From positions 65,824-129,823 of the forward strand of contig JAKUCV010001096.1 of NCBI GenBank assembly GCA_028386065.3: a stretch of DNA of 64,000 bases, written 5' to 3'. Under the pieces are notes generated by a model that saw nothing but the letters and a program-made list of their open reading frames with translations, did no database searches and had not been told where the DNA came from. Shown here in pieces: positions 45,801 to 55,727 of this stretch (its first letter is position 1; each line of letters begins with the position of its first letter). The stretch comes from Turnera subulata. Lineage: Eukaryota; Streptophyta; Magnoliopsida; Malpighiales; Passifloraceae. The translations under genes and the position numbers were made by a program.

Positions 45801-46496
45801 GAGGAGGGCCGTGAAGCTTCAGTGGAGGTCAAGGCCAATGCAATGGAAGCTATTCCTCAAGGTATTAATTACTTTGCTTTATTTTATAAAACAGAAAAGA
45901 AAAAAAAAACTAGTAAGGGTAAATTGGGTGCCTGAACCTTTGTAATAGATCTAAGAGGGGTTTTTGTTGTGGGTGAAAAAATTGCAGGTGTAAGTTTTGA
46001 CTTTACTAATATGGAATCCCTTAAGGCGGTTCAAAAAAATATCATATCAGAACAATTGGAGGCTGTCCGGATGATAAATTTGGCCGAAATGTGGCGGTTT
46101 TGGGATGGGGTTTATGAAACGAATCCTTCCCCATCCAGGTTCTGCTGCTAGCTTCACTCTCAGCGGGGAAGGATTCGTTTCATAAACCCCATCCCAAAAC
46201 CGCCACATTTCGGCCAAATTTATCATCCGGACAGCCTCCAATTGTTCTGATATGATAGTTTTTTGAACCGCCTTAAGGGATTCCATATTAGTAAAGTCAA
46301 AACTTACACCTGCAATTTTTTCACCCACAACAAAAACCCCTCTTAGATTTATTACAAAGGTTCAGGCACCCAATTTACCCTTACTAGTTTTTTTTTTCTT
46401 TTCTGCTTTATAAAATAAAACAAAGTAATTAATACCTTGAGGAATAGCTTCCATTGCATTGGCCTTGACCTCCACTGAAGCTTCACGGCCCTCCTC
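45801..46496. repeat. Large inverted repeat (332-bp arms, 32-bp spacer) at the end of the exon array
   Basis: Arms 45801-46132 and 46165-46496 are near-perfect complements; I see only about four to five differences. Each arm holds the last 61 bp of exon Y5, its donor site and ~270 bp of new sequence. That sequence includes a frame reading VSFDFTNMESLKAVQKTIIS, then EQLEAVRMINLAEMWRFWDG, which I do not recognise. A transcript through this region would fold into a long hairpin. Confidence 0.93.
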
Positions 46497-46877
46497 TTTT
46501 CTGTGACCTTCAACACTGCATTCTGGTAAGATTTTGTTCCTTAAAAGTTGAAAAAAAACAGCCTCCTTTTTATGTATATAAAAATTTGCTGATCCTTTTA
46601 CTTTTTTTTTAAATTTTTTTTTATAGTAAGACGTTTTCTTTTCGGTTTGCAGGCACCCAAATGTGGATCCTGACACTGGGACGGTGTTGATTATTCCAAC
46701 GAAGGAGCGGTGGGATCTTTTGAAGGATAAAGATCTTTTGTTCATCGTCCAGATGCTAAAGCATCTGTTGGAGAAGCCTGTTAGGCAAGATTTGATTGAC
46801 CTCCATGAAATTTTCCCAAGTTACTTCAACGAGGAAGTTTTTGGACAGGTTAGTCATTGTTGTGATTTGAAAATGAG

Positions 46878-47640
46878 TTATTGATGTAGGGTGGAGAATA
46901 GAATAGAACATACTTTCAGCTTGCTGCTAGGACATACTATGCATTGAACATGCACTTCACAACATCCAAACTCCTTATAAGTTAATGAAGATGACTGAAG
47001 TTTACCAGAATCCCCATTCTTCAGGCTTCCTTCAATGATTTCCTTAACTTCAGTTTTCAATCTAGCATCCTCCTTGTCAGATATGCTCTTGACAAAATTC
47101 ATCCATATAAATCAATTACATCTATATAGCCAAGCGCATGAGTGACTCAAACTTGCCAGAATAGTTATCCATCTTTGGCCAAACTTTTCCTGCACTCTTT
47201 TCAGAGGTTGCACAAAATCGTTGCTGTAAGGTGTTTGAGCAGTACAATTAAAAGGGTCTTGGAAATGTGTTATTGTTGCTGCAATGTTCTCTTTATTTCC
47301 ATCTTGCTCATCCATAGCAATTCCCTTTGATATTGTTGCCATAATGTTCTCTCCCCACTCGTCTTGGCTGCTCATAGCAATTTCTTCAATAGGAAAGGCA
47401 TCATTGTCATTGGTATAAGTGTCATAGATTGTTGGAGAACTCCAATCTTCTTCCTCACATTTGTTTGTCACCAACAACAACCTGCTCTCCTCCTCTTGAT
47501 ATCCATCTTCTTCCTTATCTTCCTCTTCGTCTGGATATCCATCCTCTTCACCCTGCTCATCATTAACAGGTTCAAATGCCTCCTCTTCTTCATCTTCCAA
47601 GTTTGCTGAATTCACTCTACCTTGTGGACAACTAAAAAAG
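46878..47640 (-). pseudogene. Ty3/gypsy gag fragment (tentative), in the intron
   Basis: Minus-strand frame: GHFFFSCPQGRVNSANLEDE, then an Asp/Glu-rich stretch, then SRLLLVTNKCEEEDW. This fits the end of a gypsy gag, where a zinc knuckle (GH..s.CP) is followed by 'rRVvn', acidic residues and LLVvrr. The knuckle is degraded and a stop precedes it. The 46878-47102 part is unrecognised. Confidence 0.45.
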
Positions 47641-47702
47641 AAGTGTCCCTTTGAAAACCATTAACTGTTTTGACAAAAAAAATATGGCTTTCTATGGAAT
47701 CC

Positions 47703-47946
47703 TGACGGTAACAAGGCCTTTGAATCGTTGAAGATAGTTATGGCTTTTGCTCCTGTGTTAGCTTTGATTCTTAGAGACTGATGTTTGGTGCTATGGGGTT
47801 TGGAGCTGTATTAATGTGAAAGGGGCGTCCATTGGCCTTTATGAGTAAGGATGTGAGTACTAAGGCTGCAGGGCTGTCCATTTATGAGAAAGAACTCTTG
47901 GCCATTCTAAAGGCTGTTGATTATTGGCGACACTACTTAAGAGGTT
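47703..47946 (+). pseudogene. Ty3/gypsy RNase H fragment
   Basis: The plus strand reads KAFESLKIVMAFAPVLAL, then (with stops) GALY and MSKDVSTKAAGLSIYEKELL, AILKAVDYWRHYLRG. This is the start of the gypsy RNase H domain ('AFe.LK..m..aPVLalPdF...SkgLs.ka...SiYEKElLAil.AvekWRhYL.g'). Stops show it is dead. Confidence 0.8.
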
Positions 47947-48619
47947 AAAAAATATTAGCAGAACTTGCTTTTTTGTTAGAAGAACCAAATATGAAATAGG
48001 AAGACTGACTTTGTTTCATACCCTTTCTTTTTATCAATCCTTGAAGAACTTGTAGCTGTTGACAAGGGATGATTACTGAAATGAACATATGAACTCCCTT
48101 GCTTTTACATTAGAGGAAACAACTCAGCATATAACCCCTTTGCTCAAATCTGAAATTGAAGTTCGGCGACTTGTCTATTGTGGTTGGATTTGCTTTTTAA
48201 ATACTGTTCGGCGGCCTTCTTTACAGTATCTGCATATACATATCCAATAACAGTAAATTAACATTTCTTACAAGTTGAGAATTAGTTTATTCGTTGGTTT
48301 GGAAACTAACATTTTCTTTAATCTTATTTTTGCCTCTCCTTTTTTGTTAGTTTCTGAATTCTACTGACACTTTCGAGGACTATGTACGGTGTTTGAGTGA
48401 TGCTGCTCATTCAATAATGGTGAGTTACTTACATTACATAGTGTACTGTACATTGTGAATTTGCTAGGTTACTAATTCTTTTTGCCTATGCAGGATGAAT
48501 CCATTGGTTCAGAAGTGGTCAGGATCGACCGTGCGACAACTGAAATGAGCCGTATTGAAAGGAATTTCCCAGCTGCCGAGGGATTTTTGGCAGAAATGGC
48601 TCCGACAGGAGAAATTAAG

Positions 48620-49714
48620 GTACATAATTATGGGGAAGGAAGGATCAGCTTTTGTTTGTCTCTCGCGCTGGTTTTGGAAGAGGGAAATCTACTGGCGTTG
48701 CAGTTGCTACATTGTAGCTGATGACTTTGATGAGGAGATGGCGTGGGCGATCACAGATGCTGAAACGAAAATGTGGCAGTACAAGTATTCTTTTAAAGAA
48801 TTTAAGCGGTAGGTGGTGTATTTTTATGGCCTTCCACTCTTACAGAATGCTTAAACATTTTCTTGCTAGTTTTTGTTTGATTAATGCCATGCTTAACATT
48901 TTCTTCTCAGTTGTAAGGTGATCACATAACTCCACCTCTTCTCATGTCGGCCTCCACAACCGCGTCCTTTTTCACCTCCAACGACATCCTCCCTGCAATG
49001 TATCGAGCCGACAACTTAGTTTTCGCTTCTCCGTAGAGACCCAACCCGCAAATCCTCCACGCTAACCCAAGATTCTATCGCGCAATGGCCGCGGCCCCCT
49101 CTGCCGCCACATCCTTCACTCCCGTATCTTTTATGTGGACGGTCTTTTACTCTGTGAGCGAGTCCGACCACTCGCTCGCTCCACTTCACTTCTGTATTTT
49201 TTCTAGACGCTGTCGTTTAGTGCTCAAATTCGTGGCATTTGTGGTTCTCTTGTTGTTTTTTTTTTCCCCTGGTGTGTAAACAGTATCATCCTTTCCCGTT
49301 GTTGCAAAAATAGTATTAAAATTGAATCCAACCTGCACTGCATTTTTAAGCCTTGTTAGATTATTTTTGGCTATTTCGTGATTTATTACTCTGCATCATC
49401 TTCGAGGTTTTTTTTTTTAAAAAAATTATGAAATCCACTTTTTTTTTTTTTATCACGTTTGTCTGGTCATCCATTCTTGTCGTCGTCTTGTAGCTTTTCC
49501 AATCTTTTGTGGCCCATGACATTGTAAGTTTAAGGTTTTAAATTATGGTTAAGGAAAATGTTACTGCTTTTTGGCTGTGTGAGTGAGAGGAGGCTAAGGT
49601 GGTGGAATATTTGGAAATTGGGACAGTAGGAACTTGTAGGTGCAAGTAGGTGCACCGGGAGAATGTTCAAATGTTGAGCTTCATAAAAATCTTTGTCCCT
49701 GCATTCCCTTCGTA
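48620..49714. other. No gene confirmed
   Basis: A frame from an ATG at 48944 (MSASTTASFFTSNDILPAMY) has a stop after about 30 codons, and a second frame from 49085 is not recognised. The rest is AT-rich. Confidence 0.4.
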
Positions 49715-49939
49715 TTTTAAATTGGGTCATTGTATTCAATTGTTATAGATTTTGGTCCTTGTATTCTATATTTTAATTAAATTTGGTATCTCCGGACATG
49801 TGTCGTCATTCGATTGATCCAAATTAAATCTTACTTGATGACTTAACCAATCAAGTGTCCAAAAGAACCAAATTTAATGAAAATATGGAGTATAGGGACC
49901 AAAATTCATGAAAATTGAGTATAATTACCACATTTAAAA
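49715..49939. mobile_element. Foldback MITE (~225 bp)
   Basis: The left ~80 bp (TTTTAAATTGGGTCATTG ... GATTTTGGTCCTTGTATT ... AAATTTGGT) and the right ~80 bp are imperfect inverted copies around a centre near 49827. The 'tttggtcc(t)tata' motif is common in plant foldback MITEs. No clear TSD was seen. Confidence 0.65.
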
Positions 49940-49992
49940 TTCGAGGCGAGTAAGAAAAAAAAAATCCACTTTATCTCTCTCGATAAAAAGTA

Positions 49993-50264
49993 CTCTCTCT
50001 GTGTTTTTATATAAGATGTTTAAGGATGTTGCACAACCTTTAAGAAAGTAATTAATGTGGTTTGGGTAGTATAAATATAACTGATAATATACTAAAATAT
50101 CCCTTTGTAAAAATTTTATTTACTTAATTTTTGACTTATCTAATCATTTAATGGTAGGGTTATATTTAGAAACTAAACATTAAATGACTCCTAGATATTC
50201 TAAAGCGTCTTACAATTTGAAACAAACCAAAGAGCTCTACTTATAAAAAAAAAAACGGAGGGAG
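49993..50264. mobile_element. Stowaway-like MITE (Tc1/mariner type)
   Basis: The terminal inverted repeats are CTCTCTCTGTGTTTTTATATAA on the left and its counterpart CTCCCTCCGTTTTTT..TTATAAG on the right. Both ends are flanked by TA (49991-49992 and 50265-50266). 272 bp, AT-rich, non-coding. Confidence 0.85.
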
Positions 50265-50266
50265 TA

Positions 50267-51250
50267 TGAACTAAATGGAAAAGGTTGTAATTTCAAACAC
50301 AGATTAGATTTTTGTACACTTAACAAACTATAACATTGGAATTTTCCTTCTCCGCGGAAGATTTTCATTTTAACTGTCATATCAAGGTAGAGTTCCACTT
50401 CCAAATTCCAATGGGTATTATTTATAATTTTTGCTGTATTAAAATCCTTGGTGTGATGAACACCAAGAATCAGGCCAAGATTTTCCATCTATTTGCTTGC
50501 ATGAGCTCAGCTACATACCCCGTAGTAAGTGACGGGTCCTTATGTACAAGTATCTGTTATTCTTAGTACTTTTGATCATTTGATGGATGTGAGATATTAA
50601 TTAACAGGTATATATTATAATGTATCATAAAATATTATTTTTTCTGACAAAAAAAATATTATTTGCCTAAAAATATATATGTATCTAATGGAAATGGACA
50701 GAAAATGCAAATATGAAGCCAGGGTTAAAGTAGTAAGCACATTCTCTGCTTGAGTTGTGGGGAAGTAAAGAAAAAAAAAAAAAAGGAAAGATCAAGCACA
50801 GCTATATGAGAACAACATTCTCTTATGAATTTTGTTGAATGACCATGATGTTAGGTTAACTATACAAACCAAGAAGCCTTTCATTTTCTAGCAAGTTAAG
50901 GAGAGTATCAATTCACCACTAGCTAGCTAGCTAGTTCTCTTCTTCTCGTGATCATTTGAAAAAAAAAAAAAGAAGGTAGTAATTGAGATTTCTATAGCTA
51001 AGCTGCATTTTTCTAATGCCGAGGAAACTTCATTTTCATCATTGTTGGCTTTTGATCAATTTGGTCAATTGGCGGTGCAATGGTTGACCCAACTATACAC
51101 TAATTAATTAAGGACTAGATAGGTTGTCTACAGTAGGTGAAAAATAATTATCGCATCAAACTCCACAATCATTTATTGAGAATGATGAGTGCATATAAAC
51201 TTGAAACTCTCTTTCTTTGTCAAAAAACTTAAACTCTTATGAGGGTATGA
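50267..51250. other. No feature recognised
   Basis: AT-rich intergenic sequence with a (CTAG)n run near 50918-50934. No coding homology. Confidence 0.5.
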
Positions 51251-52400
51251 GTTTCCTTTTTTTTTTTTTTTTTGAACGTCAATATATTGATTATAGACAA
51301 AGAATACATGATATCCAATGTACAAAAGATCCCTCAATTCAGAGGGTGGGGCATTAAGCCAATCTGCTTTAACAATCCAATCTGCTACTGTATTGGCTGT
51401 TCTTGGAATTAAAGTTACAGAAACATTGTTCAAAAGCGTCAATCTTTGCTGAATGTCTTGAATAATTGTCCTTGTCACCACCTCAGGCTGAGCCTTGTTA
51501 GCAATTGCAAATGCAGTATTCTTTGAGTCGGTTTCAATCTCCACCATCGTGAAGTCTCTCGCTTGAGCAAGAAGGACCGCCTCTCTCACTGCCTCCGCTT
51601 CAGTTGCAGATGCAGTAATGCTCTTCTTAGTAAGAGCAAGTCCGTCAATCAAGACGCCTTGGTCATTTCTACAAATAATTCCTATCCCAACAACTTCTTT
51701 TCCACTCACCCATCTAGCATCAACATTGATCTTTATGGTGTTAAGCGGTGGCTTACACCATCTTTGATGAAAAGAATTTGAATCCAGAGCCAGATTGCTA
51801 GCCTCCTGAACAAAAGGTAACCAGCAGCAAGCTTTGCTAAAATCAGACTCTCTAATCCTGCGTAAAGTATTGTAAGGATTAGGACTTGTATTGCCAAAAA
51901 TACTATTATTTCTAGTGCACCAGATGTGCCACAAAATATAAGCAGTATCCACAAAAAAGGAAGTTTCAGATCCAATACATTTTCGCATGTCCATCCACCA
52001 CTGCACAAAACTAGTAAAGTTGTTACTATCAAAACCTATACCAAGATTGGAACCAAACCAAGTCATACAAAAAAGACAGAAGGGGTCTGTACCTAATTTT
52101 CTTCTTACTAAATTATTATTAACCGCCAAAGCACCCCAAGCTACTCTCCGAATAAAATTAGCCACCTTTGGGACTAGTTTTAAATTTCAAAGAAGTTTCC
52201 AGAAATCCGAAGGAATCTGATGACCATTTGGGTAGCATATAGGACTTTGAATTTTTTGTTGGTTCATTATCAATTTATAACCTGACTTGACATTATAAAT
52301 TCTATCTTTGGAATAATGCCAAACCCAGTAGTCCCTTACATGCTTCCCAATCGCAATAGATTCATTCAAATTTCTGTCATCATTTGCAAAATACTCCCTC
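51251..52400 (-). pseudogene. LINE ORF2 C-terminus: zinc-binding and RNase H-like domains
   Basis: Reading minus from about 52400: REYFANDDRNLNESIAIGKH, VRDYWVWHYSKDRIYNVKSG, then FWKLL, a stop near 52187, and then VANFIRRVAWGALAVNNNLV with DPFCLFC (zf-RVT). The RNase H-like domain follows: INVDARWVSGKEVVGIGIIC, TEAEAVREAVLLAQ, ETDSKNTAFAIAN, NTVADWIVK. It retains the D, E, D and final D positions. The last ~330 residues form one open frame (52165-51173). A plus-strand T-run at 51259-51276 marks the poly-A tail. It is a separate LINE copy, 5'-truncated. Confidence 0.88.
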
Positions 52401-52773
52401 TACATTTCAATCCAATACCATTAGTGCTGTTACCAACAAGTCAAGAATGTTTAGTGATTCGATAAAGAAGAATGTTTAGTTAGGGAGGTAAAGACTTGAT
52501 TACACGGAGGTTACCAAAAACACAAATATCAGCAAGGCACGTAACACAACACGGGATGTTCATTTCTATTAAATTGTAAGGTTAGGATAACGGACAATAA
52601 TTAAGAGAAAAATGTATTGTTTAACTAGCTAGTTTGAAGTTTTCATTATAGTGGCAACCACATGCATGATATACTCACAAGCAGAGGTACTTCTCAATGG
52701 TAAGAAGTAGTATATTGTAGAAACCTCTAATCATAGGACAGTAATGTAGTTATAATTAATATCTAATCTTGAC
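52401..52773. other. No feature recognised
   Basis: AT-rich, no homology seen. Confidence 0.5.
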
Positions 52774-54040
52774 TGTAAACACTCAAATTTAGCCACTATT
52801 TTATTTTATTAGATTATTATTGTGTTTTAGAACTCAAGGTTAATTTTTTTAATTTTTGGCCTTTAAATTGACTTAGGAACCCAATAAATAAATTAATGGG
52901 CTATTCATATAATTAGGCCCAGACTTAGCACGAATTTTTTGACTTATTCCCTATGATTTTCGTTGAATTAGAGGCCCAATTAAGTTGGTTTATTATTTTT
53001 CCTTTTTTTTGTGGAATAAAAGTGGAATAATTTGAATTTTCGGAGTGTAGGTTAAGTAATTGAGTTTACATGCAAAGAATATGGAGTTTTCTTCAAGGAA
53101 AAGGAGCTTTTTTGGAGTCAAAACTAGGAAAATCTGGCGATCATACGTTCCAGTTTCAGAAATATTTTTGGTTTTTCCTCTTTTTTGATCCCTGCCCTCA
53201 ACCATTGGATTTAAGGGTTTAATCTCGACCACAGGATCAAAACCATGACCCATCGGGTCCTGAACACTATAAATACAACCCTCTAAATACACTTTTAGGA
53301 GTTTGGCAATTAAGCTTTTTACTTGGAAAAACTCTACTATTTTCTTTTCTCAATTCAATTCTCTTTGATTTTCTTTGCTGGATTTCACGTGGTGAGTTGT
53401 TTAGTATTATTTCTGCAGTAGTTCTAGAGCCAATCAAGGTGGAATTAAGGAGTGGAAGGAGGTTAGAAATAATCTACAAGCCTCAAACACGAAGAACGAC
53501 GAAGAACACGCCCTTGGTGGTAACCCGATTTCTATCTCTTTAATTCAATCTCTGCTGCTGCGATTTTGCTGTGATTACATGCTGATGCTGACATGTTTGC
53601 TTGAGTGTTGATTCTAACCCAAGAACTACGTGGGCTTTGAACCCGACCGGGGTACGTAGGGTGTCTCTAGTGGTGGAGACGCAAGCCAAATTGTTTCTTA
53701 TCTTTTTCTTCTCCTTTTAATTTCGAATTTATATATATTATTGTTGTTGTTTGTTGCTGGAAATCTGGTTTACACATATGCACACATGCACCAAAACACA
53801 AGTATTCGCTTAAATTGCATATTATTTCGCCCAAGCATGGATGGGGTGCCTTATACCTTCCTATCCATCGAACCTCGGAGCCCAGCATCTTTGGTTAGCA
53901 AATTGGTTTCTTTTGTGGGCATAAGGAGTTATCTTTTGGTTTTTCCTGAGTTTTTCTATGCAAATAAAACTTGGGTGGCGACTCCATCGATCCAAGGTGA
54001 GAAGGCCAAAGGGATATTCGGTCCGGGTTCTTACACCTAG
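52774..54040 (+). mobile_element. LTR and leader of a Tat-like gypsy element (fragment)
   Basis: It starts TGTAAACACTCAAATTTAGC. A TATA-like CTATAAATAC box lies near 53267. GGGTGGCGACTCC lies at about 53972-53984, similar to the sequence following LTRs in plant Tat/Ogre-type elements. It is homologous, in inverted orientation, to 54855-56526: both share 'cAAGAACTAcGTGgGCTTTGAACCC', 'GGTACGTAGG', 'GGTTTTTCC' and 'GGTGGCGACTCC' in the same order. The exact LTR end is uncertain. Confidence 0.5.
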
Positions 54041-54252
54041 CGTCTAGAAGGCAGACGTAAGGATTTCGGGTACCCAAAAGTTCACCTTTCAACACACCTT
54101 TTTTTAGTTTTTTTTTTTCAAATCGAAAAGGCACTCTATTCCACTACTTGGATTCAGGACAGACACATATTGCACGTACCAAGTTTTTATTCATTATGCA
54201 TGGGATGCTCAGAGTATGCAGCTAGTTGGGGGCCAAAGGACCGTCGCTAAGG

Positions 54253-54559
54253 CAGGGGCAGATATAGGGGGCAGCAAGGGGGCCGAAACCTGCCCAAAGT
54301 TATACTGTTATGGTAATATAACTTCAAAATTTAACTTGTAGTCTAGTGGCAATGGGCGTGTCATATTTGCTTGGGATGATGGGTTCGAGTCTGCGAAGTG
54401 TTATTTTTCTAGTTCATTTTCAATTGTTTTCTTACAATTTAGCCCCTACTATTCTAGATGGCTTTACGATTTGGCCCCCTTAAATTTTCTTTAGTCCCTA
54501 TTATTCTAGAAGGTATTATAATTTGGCCTCCCTAAATTTTATTTGTGGATCCGCCCCTA
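54253..54559. mobile_element. hAT-like MITE (307 bp)
   Basis: Starts CAGGGGCAGATATAGG and ends GGATCCGCCCCTA, close to the CAGGGGCGGATC...GATCCGCCCCTG ends of plant hAT MITEs. Flanks cgctaagg (54245-54252) and tactaagg (54560-54567) share six of eight bases, consistent with an old 8-bp TSD. The interior has a tandem ~52-bp duplication (tTTAG(C/T)CCCTA..ATTCTAGA) and tRNA-like A and B boxes near 54341 and 54392. Confidence 0.7.
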
Positions 54560-54854
54560 TACTAAGGGATAGTTTGGCCTACTCACATGTGACGTAGGAC
54601 GTCGTGTGAGGTCGCTGGCCTATTAACCACTATCATTGCTAAACAGCAAGAAATGGGTTCACTTTGGTCGATAACCCCGTAGGACGGTATGTACCGGACC
54701 AGGATCCCCTCACCCTCTTATGGTAGAAGCTTTATAACATAACTCATGAATGCAAGGCACGTATATGACAAACAACAAAGCATATATTGATTGATGATTG
54801 CACATGATCTCTTAAACCCTATATGACCCTAGTGGAGTTGCCAACTGTGAGTAC

Positions 54855-55686
54855 CTTGCATTCTTCTTAAAATTCATTGGGCTTACTCACCAACTTCTTC
54901 TTAACCGTCATCCATATCTTTGGAGTCGCCACCCGAAATTTATTTTAGGGCAAAATTCAGGGAAAAACCTTCCTTAGGCAACCAATGACTCCTCTAAGGC
55001 AACCAATAGCGAACCAAAGATATGAACCTGAGGGTTTGTCATAGATGGGAATGTGTTAGGCACCCATTCATATTGAGGGTGAGATCATGTGAAATTAAGG
55101 ATTGATATATGCCAATGCACAACAAAGCAATCAACAAAAATAAACAAAATCAGAAGACAAAACAGAAATTAAATAAAGATTGAGCTTGCGTTTCAAACAA
55201 CTAGAAACTGCCTACGTACCCCCTATCATGGGTTCAAAGCTCACATAGTTCTTGCATGCATCACATAACACTCATAGAATCATCATCATCACGCCACAGT
55301 AGCAATCAAACAATAAAATTAGAACGAGTTACCTCTTCAAGCCCTCCTTTCGCTCCTGTGCTCTTACCACTTCACAACAGGGAATTTGGGGTAGAAAGAG
55401 GCCGAACCGGTGTCTGGCCTGAATAGAAAAATTGTAGGTCTACTTCTTATCTTTCTAGAGACATCAAGAATGCAAACTGATGCCCTCAGCTCTAGATATG
55501 GTACAAATACCGAGGCTGCCTGCACTGGATCCTTCCTCTCGGGTCTGGTGCTCCTCTTTCACTGATTTTCTTTGATTCAGCTCCTTCCTCCTTCCTTATT
55601 GATCTCCTGCTACTCCTACCTTCTTGCTACTCCTCTTTATGAAATTCCTTCAGAATTTCAGCCCTCAAAAGGGTCTCTAAGCTTGN

Positions 55687-55727
<41 letters not shown>

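Larger units (their letters stand above)
36782..45861 (+). pseudogene. HSP70-interacting protein-like gene (Hip/ST13/FAM10 family) with amplified exons, decayed
   Basis: Leading exon-like blocks are E1 36782-36910 (QRKLVERCKASPSTL), E2 37022-37116 (acidic, EENDEETEEKREDV...VEPEI then a stop), E3 37191-37266 (MGDLGDEVTEEGREAKSKAV), E4 37345-37425 (KLGEAVEPLTGAILSNP, TPR-like) and Z1 37526-37590 (MKKPEAAILDADAAIK, TPR-like). These match, in order, Hip: N-terminal dimerisation stretch, acidic linker, 'MGD..EVTEENR', 'KLdEAiehLTeAIllNPtSAimYATR', 'KMKKPNAAIRDADAALK'. Then come five tandem copies of an X-Y-Z exon triplet. X (AEANALWIKEHPERPERLLK) resembles the charged region after the Hip TPRs, and Y (VNPDSAAMAPALLGQWGGA) resembles the third TPR. 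Hip is a cytosolic co-chaperone of HSP70. Defects: stop in E2, LTRs inside X1 and X2, 1-bp deletion in X3, stop in Y4. No C-terminal DP/STI1 domain was seen. Family assignment is from memory of Hip sequences. Confidence 0.7.
37526..45861 (+). repeat. Tandem exon-triplet array (X-Y-Z, five copies)
   Basis: X exons: 38334-38411 plus 39360-39398; 40582-40659 plus 41608-41646; 42830-42945; 44127-44243; 45397-45513. Y exons: 39584-39746, 41832-41994, 43129-43291, 44400-44562, 45699-45861 (163 bp each). Z exons: 37526-37590, 39866-39930, 42114-42178, 43411-43475, 44682-44746 (65 bp each). Unit lengths are 2248 bp with the inserted LTR, then about 1297 and 1270 bp. Splice sites are conserved in each copy. 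Phases: X 0-0, Y 0-1, Z 1-0, so the triplet is frame-neutral. X3 is 116 bp instead of 117. Y4 has TAG for a Tyr codon near 44485. Introns are duplicated with the exons. Confidence 0.88.
46653..48619 (+). pseudogene. Three exon-like blocks of an unrecognised gene
   Basis: Block 1, 46653-46848 (after TTGCAG, ending CAG|GTTAGT), reads HPNVDPDTGTVLIIPTKERW, then DLLKDKDLLFIVQMLKHLLE, then KPVRQDLIDLHEIFPSYFNE. Block 2, 48351-48419 (after TTGTTAG, ending ATG|GTGAGT), reads FLNSTDTFEDYVRCLSDAAH. Block 3, 48494-48619 (after ATGCAG, ending AAG|GTACAT), reads DESIGSEVVRIDRATTEMSR, then IERNFPAAEGFLAEMAPTGE. Splice sites are good and phases between blocks 2 and 3 agree. A candidate last block ending MWQYKYSFKEFKR lies at about 48713-48812, but its acceptor is unclear. 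None of this resembles the Hip C-terminus. It may be a second gene truncated at its 5' end, joined to the Hip array by rearrangement. I do not recognise the family. Confidence 0.5.

Noticed and set aside
48944..49279. Possible small genes (MSASTTASFF..., MAAAPSAATS...)
   Set aside because: Frames are interrupted, and I see no recognised domain or splice structure.
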